From NCBI GenBank assembly GCA_946610655.1, contig CAMOCH010000004.1:1-34961 (forward strand): a DNA stretch of 34,961 nucleotides, read 5' to 3'. Positions 32,311 to 34,961 of the stretch are shown here, one piece after another. Position 1 is the stretch's first letter; the number at the start of each line of letters is the position of its first letter. The notes under the pieces are model-generated. The model saw nothing but the letters and a program-made list of their open reading frames with translations. It ran no database searches and was not told where the DNA came from. A program made the translations under genes and the position numbers. Source of the stretch: an uncultured Clostridia bacterium (GTDB lineage: Bacteria; Bacillota; Clostridia; Christensenellales; UBA1242).

Positions 32311-32319
32311 ATTTTAACA
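32311..32319 (-). promoter_or_regulatory. Extended -10 of the 310-residue SH3 protein gene
   Basis: Minus strand TGTTAAAAT, identical to the extended -10 of the giant lipoprotein promoter, ends 6 bp before the ATG at 32304. No -35 is recognisable. The predicted start falls at the initiation codon. Confidence 0.4.
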
Positions 32320-32468
32320 AAAAATGGTATGATTTTTTGATTAAAAATATGTAAATTTTAGTAAAAAAATGTATTATTTTAAAATTTTTAATAAAATCAA
32401 CAAAATAATAAAAAAATACACAAAAATGTTAGTAACTTGGCACTTATTAACATATTTATTAACAAAAT

Positions 32469-32478
32469 TGTTATAAAT
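32469..32478 (+). promoter_or_regulatory. Possible extended -10 upstream of the terminase gene
   Basis: TGTTATAAAT (TG-n-TATAAA) about 70 bp before the terminase ATG, with a direct repeat TTATTAACA at 32444-32452 and 32456-32464 just upstream. No good -35 at the proper distance; TTGGCA at 32437-32442 is too far. Confidence 0.3.
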
Positions 32479-32545
32479 AGCCATATTTTTATACATTTTT
32501 TCAATTTTAAAAATATATCAAAGTAAGGATTTTTTATTAAAAAAT

Positions 32546-33976
32546 ATGGATAAAAATTTAATAAAAAAATTGATGCAAATTAAAGCAGAATTGTTGGATC
32601 GAAATTATGATGCTTTAAATAAATATAATAGTGGTAAAATTGTTCATCAAAAACAACTAAATTTTCATAAATCAAATAAGAAAAATAGATGGGTTTTTGG
32701 TGGCAACCGAACAGGTAAAACAGAGTGTGGTGCTGTTGAAACAATTTGGCTTGCAAGAGGCAATCATCCATACCGAAAAAATAAACCAAATACTGTTGGC
32801 TGGGTTGTTAGTCTTTCGACCAGAGTGCAAAAAGAAGTTGCTCAAGATAAAATTTTGAAATATTTAAATAAGTCTTGGATAAAAGACATTGTTATGAAAC
32901 AGGGCAAAAAGTCGTCACCAGAATATGGAGTGATTGAATGTATTGTTATTAAAAATGTGTTTGGCGGGCTTAGTGAAATATATTTTAAAAGTTGTGAGGA
33001 AGGCAGAGATAAATTTCAAGGGGCATCACTTGATTATGTTTGGTTTGATGAAGAGCCTCCAGAAGATATTTATTATGAGTGTTTAATGCGAGTTATGGAC
33101 AAAAATGGAGATGTTTTTGGAACGATGACTCCTCTTAAGGGTATGACTTTTGTTTATGATGTAATTTATTTAAACAAGTATAATGACCCAGAAGTTTACT
33201 ATGATTTTATGCAATGGGAAGATAATCCATTTTTGGATAAAACCGAAATTGACAGGCTGTCTAAAACGCTCAGTAGTGATGAGCTTGAAAGTAGGAAATA
33301 TGGCAGATTTGTTTCAAATAATAATTCGCTTGTTTATAAAGAATTTGATGAAAAGGTGCATGTGATTGAACCATTTGATATTCCAAAAGAATGGCAAGAT
33401 AACATTTCGATTGACCCAGGTCTCAATAATCCACTTTCGGCACATTGGTATGCCACTGATTATGATGGAAATGTTTATGTTGTTGCTGAGCATTTTGAAT
33501 CTGGCAAAGATGTTACTTATCATGCAGAGCGAATTAAACAAATTTCAACAAGACTTGGTTGGAAAAGAGCGAGTAATGGAATGTATGCAGCACTGATTGA
33601 TAGTGCAGCAAATCAAAAAACACTTGCTAGTCAAAAAAGTGTGACTGAACTATTTTATGAACATGGAATTTTGGTTAACCCAAAAGTTAATAAAGATATG
33701 TTCACGGGCATAAACAGGGTAAAGTCATATTTAAAAAACGCAAATGGTGAAACCAAACTTTTTATCTTTGCAAACTGCACAAATTTAATTCAAGAAATAA
33801 AGAACTATTATTGGAGCGATGGTGATAACCCAGTTAAAAAAGATGACCACTGTTTGGACGAACTTAGATACTATATTATGAGTCGTCCAGAGCAAAACGA
33901 AAAGCCAAAGTCACAAATTGAAAAAGACAAACAAAGGTTATATCAAAGACTAAGAAGACAACATATGTATAATTAG
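32546..33976 (+). CDS. Phage terminase large subunit (TerL)
   Basis: A 476-residue DNA-packaging motor that pumps phage DNA into the prohead and cuts it. ATPase half: Walker A WVFGGNRTGKTECG (residues 49-62), Walker B LDYVWFDEEPP (162-172) and the coupling motif GTMTP (192-196). Nuclease half (RNase H fold): acidic residues in SIDPG (Asp290), LIDSAA (Asp352) and HCLDELRYY (Asp438). Length and motif order fit a complete TerL of the Terminase_6 type. The weak ribosome site AAGGA (32525-32529) is unusually far (16 bp) from the ATG; no in-frame ATG, GTG or TTG start was seen between them. Downstream genes follow on the same strand. Confidence 0.94.
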   Translation: MDKNLIKKLMQIKAELLDRNYDALNKYNSGKIVHQKQLNFHKSNKKNRWVFGGNRTGKTECGAVETIWLARGNHPYRKNKPNTVGWVVSLSTRVQKEVAQDKILKYLNKSWIKDIVMKQGKKSSPEYGVIECIVIKNVFGGLSEIYFKSCEEGRDKFQGASLDYVWFDEEPPEDIYYECLMRVMDKNGDVFGTMTPLKGMTFVYDVIYLNKYNDPEVYYDFMQWEDNPFLDKTEIDRLSKTLSSDELESRKYGRFVSNNNSLVYKEFDEKVHVIEPFDIPKEWQDNISIDPGLNNPLSAHWYATDYDGNVYVVAEHFESGKDVTYHAERIKQISTRLGWKRASNGMYAALIDSAANQKTLASQKSVTELFYEHGILVNPKVNKDMFTGINRVKSYLKNANGETKLFIFANCTNLIQEIKNYYWSDGDNPVKKDDHCLDELRYYIMSRPEQNEKPKSQIEKDKQRLYQRLRRQHMYN

Positions 33977-34059
33977 CAAAAACTGCAAAATTTACCATTA
34001 AATACTAAAAAATATATATAAAATACATTGATTTGATTAAATTTTTGCAAAAAAATAAT

Positions 34060-34073
34060 TGTCACCAGCTTAA
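34060..34073 (+). repeat. Conserved upstream element, second copy
   Basis: TGTCACCAGCTTAA, 33 bp before the TerS-like start; 12 of 14 bases match the copy at 30687-30700. TTGTCA within it could also serve as a -35. Confidence 0.3.
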
Positions 34074-34106
34074 TTCAAAATCAATATTTTTTGATATATT
34101 TTAGGT

Positions 34107-34394
34107 ATGGAAGAAAAACTAAAAGGGCAAATTAAAAAGATTTTAATTAAGCTTGCAAATGGTTATGAATACTCTGAAAAAGTTGAAGAGTATGTTGTTA
34201 AAAAAGACACCGAAGAGTTGGAACTTGCAAAGAAAAAAATCTCCACGCACTACATTCCACCAGACATGCTTGCAATAAAAATGCTTTTAGAATTTTCTGA
34301 CCAAAATTCAGAAGTTTTGTCTAATATGACAGATGATGAATTGATTGAACTTAAAAATAATTTAATTAAAGAATTAACAGGAGGTGATGATTAA
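34107..34394 (+). CDS. TerS-like small packaging protein (HTH part missing)
   Basis: A 95-residue protein. Its core, LANGYEYSEKVEEYVVKKDTEELELAK then HYIPPDMLAIKMLLEF, resembles the C-terminal part of some Gram-positive small terminase subunits, which have GY-x-(Y/F) and PPD-TAQIFWLK-type segments. The N-terminal DNA-binding HTH of those proteins is absent and an in-frame TGA at 34092-34094 blocks a longer ATG start. It follows TerL rather than preceding it. No real ribosome site; an extended -10 TGATATATT (34092-34100) ends 6 bp before the ATG, so the message may be leaderless. TerS-like is a best guess; it could be another packaging accessory protein. Confidence 0.6.
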   Translation: MEEKLKGQIKKILIKLANGYEYSEKVEEYVVKKDTEELELAKKKISTHYIPPDMLAIKMLLEFSDQNSEVLSNMTDDELIELKNNLIKELTGGDD

Positions 34395-34580
34395 TTGCTT
34401 TATAAAAATAATTTTCCACAAAAGTGTGATGTAGATTTATGTCAAAACATAGCCGAGTATTCACTCTGTGTTGGGAAAAAAGGAAAGATTAATTTTTGTG
34501 AAAAATGCTTAGATAGGTTATATAAAACAATCAAACTAGAAAAAGGGGAAACGAATGGAAGAAAAAAAGTATCTTTATAG
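34395..34580 (+). CDS. Small treble-clef (CxxxxC...CxxC) protein
   Basis: A 61-residue protein starting at TTG directly after the stop of the preceding gene, with a near-perfect ribosome site AGGAGGTGA (34379-34387). Cys11, Cys16, Cys35 and Cys38 form a CX4C...CX2C zinc-binding pattern (CDVDLC, then FCEKCL), as in small phage treble-clef or zinc-ribbon proteins. Its 3' end overlaps the portal gene by 26 bp in another frame, showing tight translational coupling within the packaging operon. Role unknown. Confidence 0.65.
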   Translation: MLYKNNFPQKCDVDLCQNIAEYSLCVGKKGKINFCEKCLDRLYKTIKLEKGETNGRKKVSL

Positions 34581-34961
34581 TGAAGAAGAAGATAAGGTTA
34601 TTGTTGATTTTGTGATTGAAGATTATAAAAACAGACAAAGAGAAAGAAGGAGTCAAGAATTAACTTGGGATTTAAATATTAATTATATGCTTGGAAATCA
34701 ATATGCATGCATAAGTCCAAAGGGAGAAATTGATATTTTTGAAAAGAATTTTTATTGGGAAAGTCGAGAGGTGTTTAACCATATTGCTCCAATTATAGAA
34801 ATGCGTCTTGCAAAACTTGCAAAAGTTAGACCAACGGCATCAGTAAGGCCAAGTGGCACAGAGCAAAGTGATTTATATTGCGCCAAGCTTGCAAAAAGCA
34901 TATTAAATGGAGTGTTTAATAAAACGGGACTTTCAAGACTTATAAGCAAAGCAACAGTGTG
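34555..34961 (+). CDS. Phage portal protein (P22-like), N-terminal part
   Basis: Open from the ATG at 34555 to the window edge, 135 residues visible. Ribosome site GGGGA (34545-34549) is 5 bp upstream. Residues 35-130 match the start of P22-type portal proteins: a charged helical N-terminus, ELTWDLNINYMLGNQY (a W-x-x-N-x-x-x-x-G-x-Q segment), then FNHIAPIIEMRLAKLAKVRPTASVRP and a D-x-x-x-A-x-x-x helix. The portal is the ring through which TerL loads DNA; its position just after the terminase genes is the expected order. Truncated only by the window end. Confidence 0.78.
   Translation, partial: MEEKKYLYSEEEDKVIVDFVIEDYKNRQRERRSQELTWDLNINYMLGNQYACISPKGEIDIFEKNFYWESREVFNHIAPIIEMRLAKLAKVRPTASVRPSGTEQSDLYCAKLAKSILNGVFNKTGLSRLISKATV

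Noticed and set aside
32444-32464. TTATTAACA direct repeat as a CRISPR-like or iteron array
   Set aside because: Only two 9-bp copies in AT-rich DNA; at most an operator.
1-34961. Toxin-antitoxin, restriction or CRISPR defence system
   Set aside because: No matching domains or repeat arrays were seen.

Overview
The window looks like a chromosomal segment of an AT-rich, low-GC Gram-positive bacterium, probably an uncultured, possibly spore-forming Clostridia/Firmicutes lineage. The grounds are A/T-biased codons, AGGAGG-type ribosome binding sites, a sporulation-type polysaccharide deacetylase, Spo0A-box-like motifs, a Bacillus-type LexA box and Gram-positive lipoprotein and signal-peptide architecture. 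No rRNA, tRNA, CRISPR array or insertion sequence was seen.

Layout. (1) Positions 1-5995, plus strand, housekeeping: the 3' part of a topoisomerase B subunit (ParE/GyrB), its A subunit (ParC/GyrA-like, no recognisable GyrA box), a one-pass membrane protein with two Ig-like units, a terminator, a CE4 polysaccharide deacetylase of the sporulation type, and a two-OB-fold SSB-like protein. A convergent hairpin terminator at about 6100-6125 closes this block.

(2) Positions 6134-30391, minus strand: one reading frame of about 22.4 kb, 64% of the window, encodes a roughly 7,462-residue lipoprotein. It has a lipobox, a tyrosine-rich N-terminal region with short repeats, a long array of degenerate InlB/Listeria-Bacteroides-type ('F-x-G-W-Y') modules, and a C-terminal hydrophobic hairpin. 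It is followed by a secreted SH3-like protein with a C-terminal membrane anchor. The two are separated by a perfect 15-bp hairpin and could be co-transcribed.

(3) Positions 30392-30777 are the only gene-free stretch over 300 bp. It is a regulatory hub holding an extended -10 promoter for the giant gene, two Spo0A-box-like repeats 20 bp apart, and a LexA-box palindrome.

(4) Positions 30778-34961 look like the edge of a prophage: a sigma-region-4-like regulator (+), a second SH3-plus-membrane-anchor protein (minus, overlapping the regulator tail to tail by 6 bp), then the plus-strand packaging genes: terminase large subunit, a TerS-like small protein, a treble-clef small protein and the start of a portal gene that runs off the window.

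Inference on how it fits together: the giant lipoprotein and two similarly built SH3/membrane-anchored proteins may form a surface system next to, or carried by, an SOS-responsive prophage, with possible input from the sporulation regulator Spo0A. The giant lipoprotein is the strongest candidate for something not yet described.
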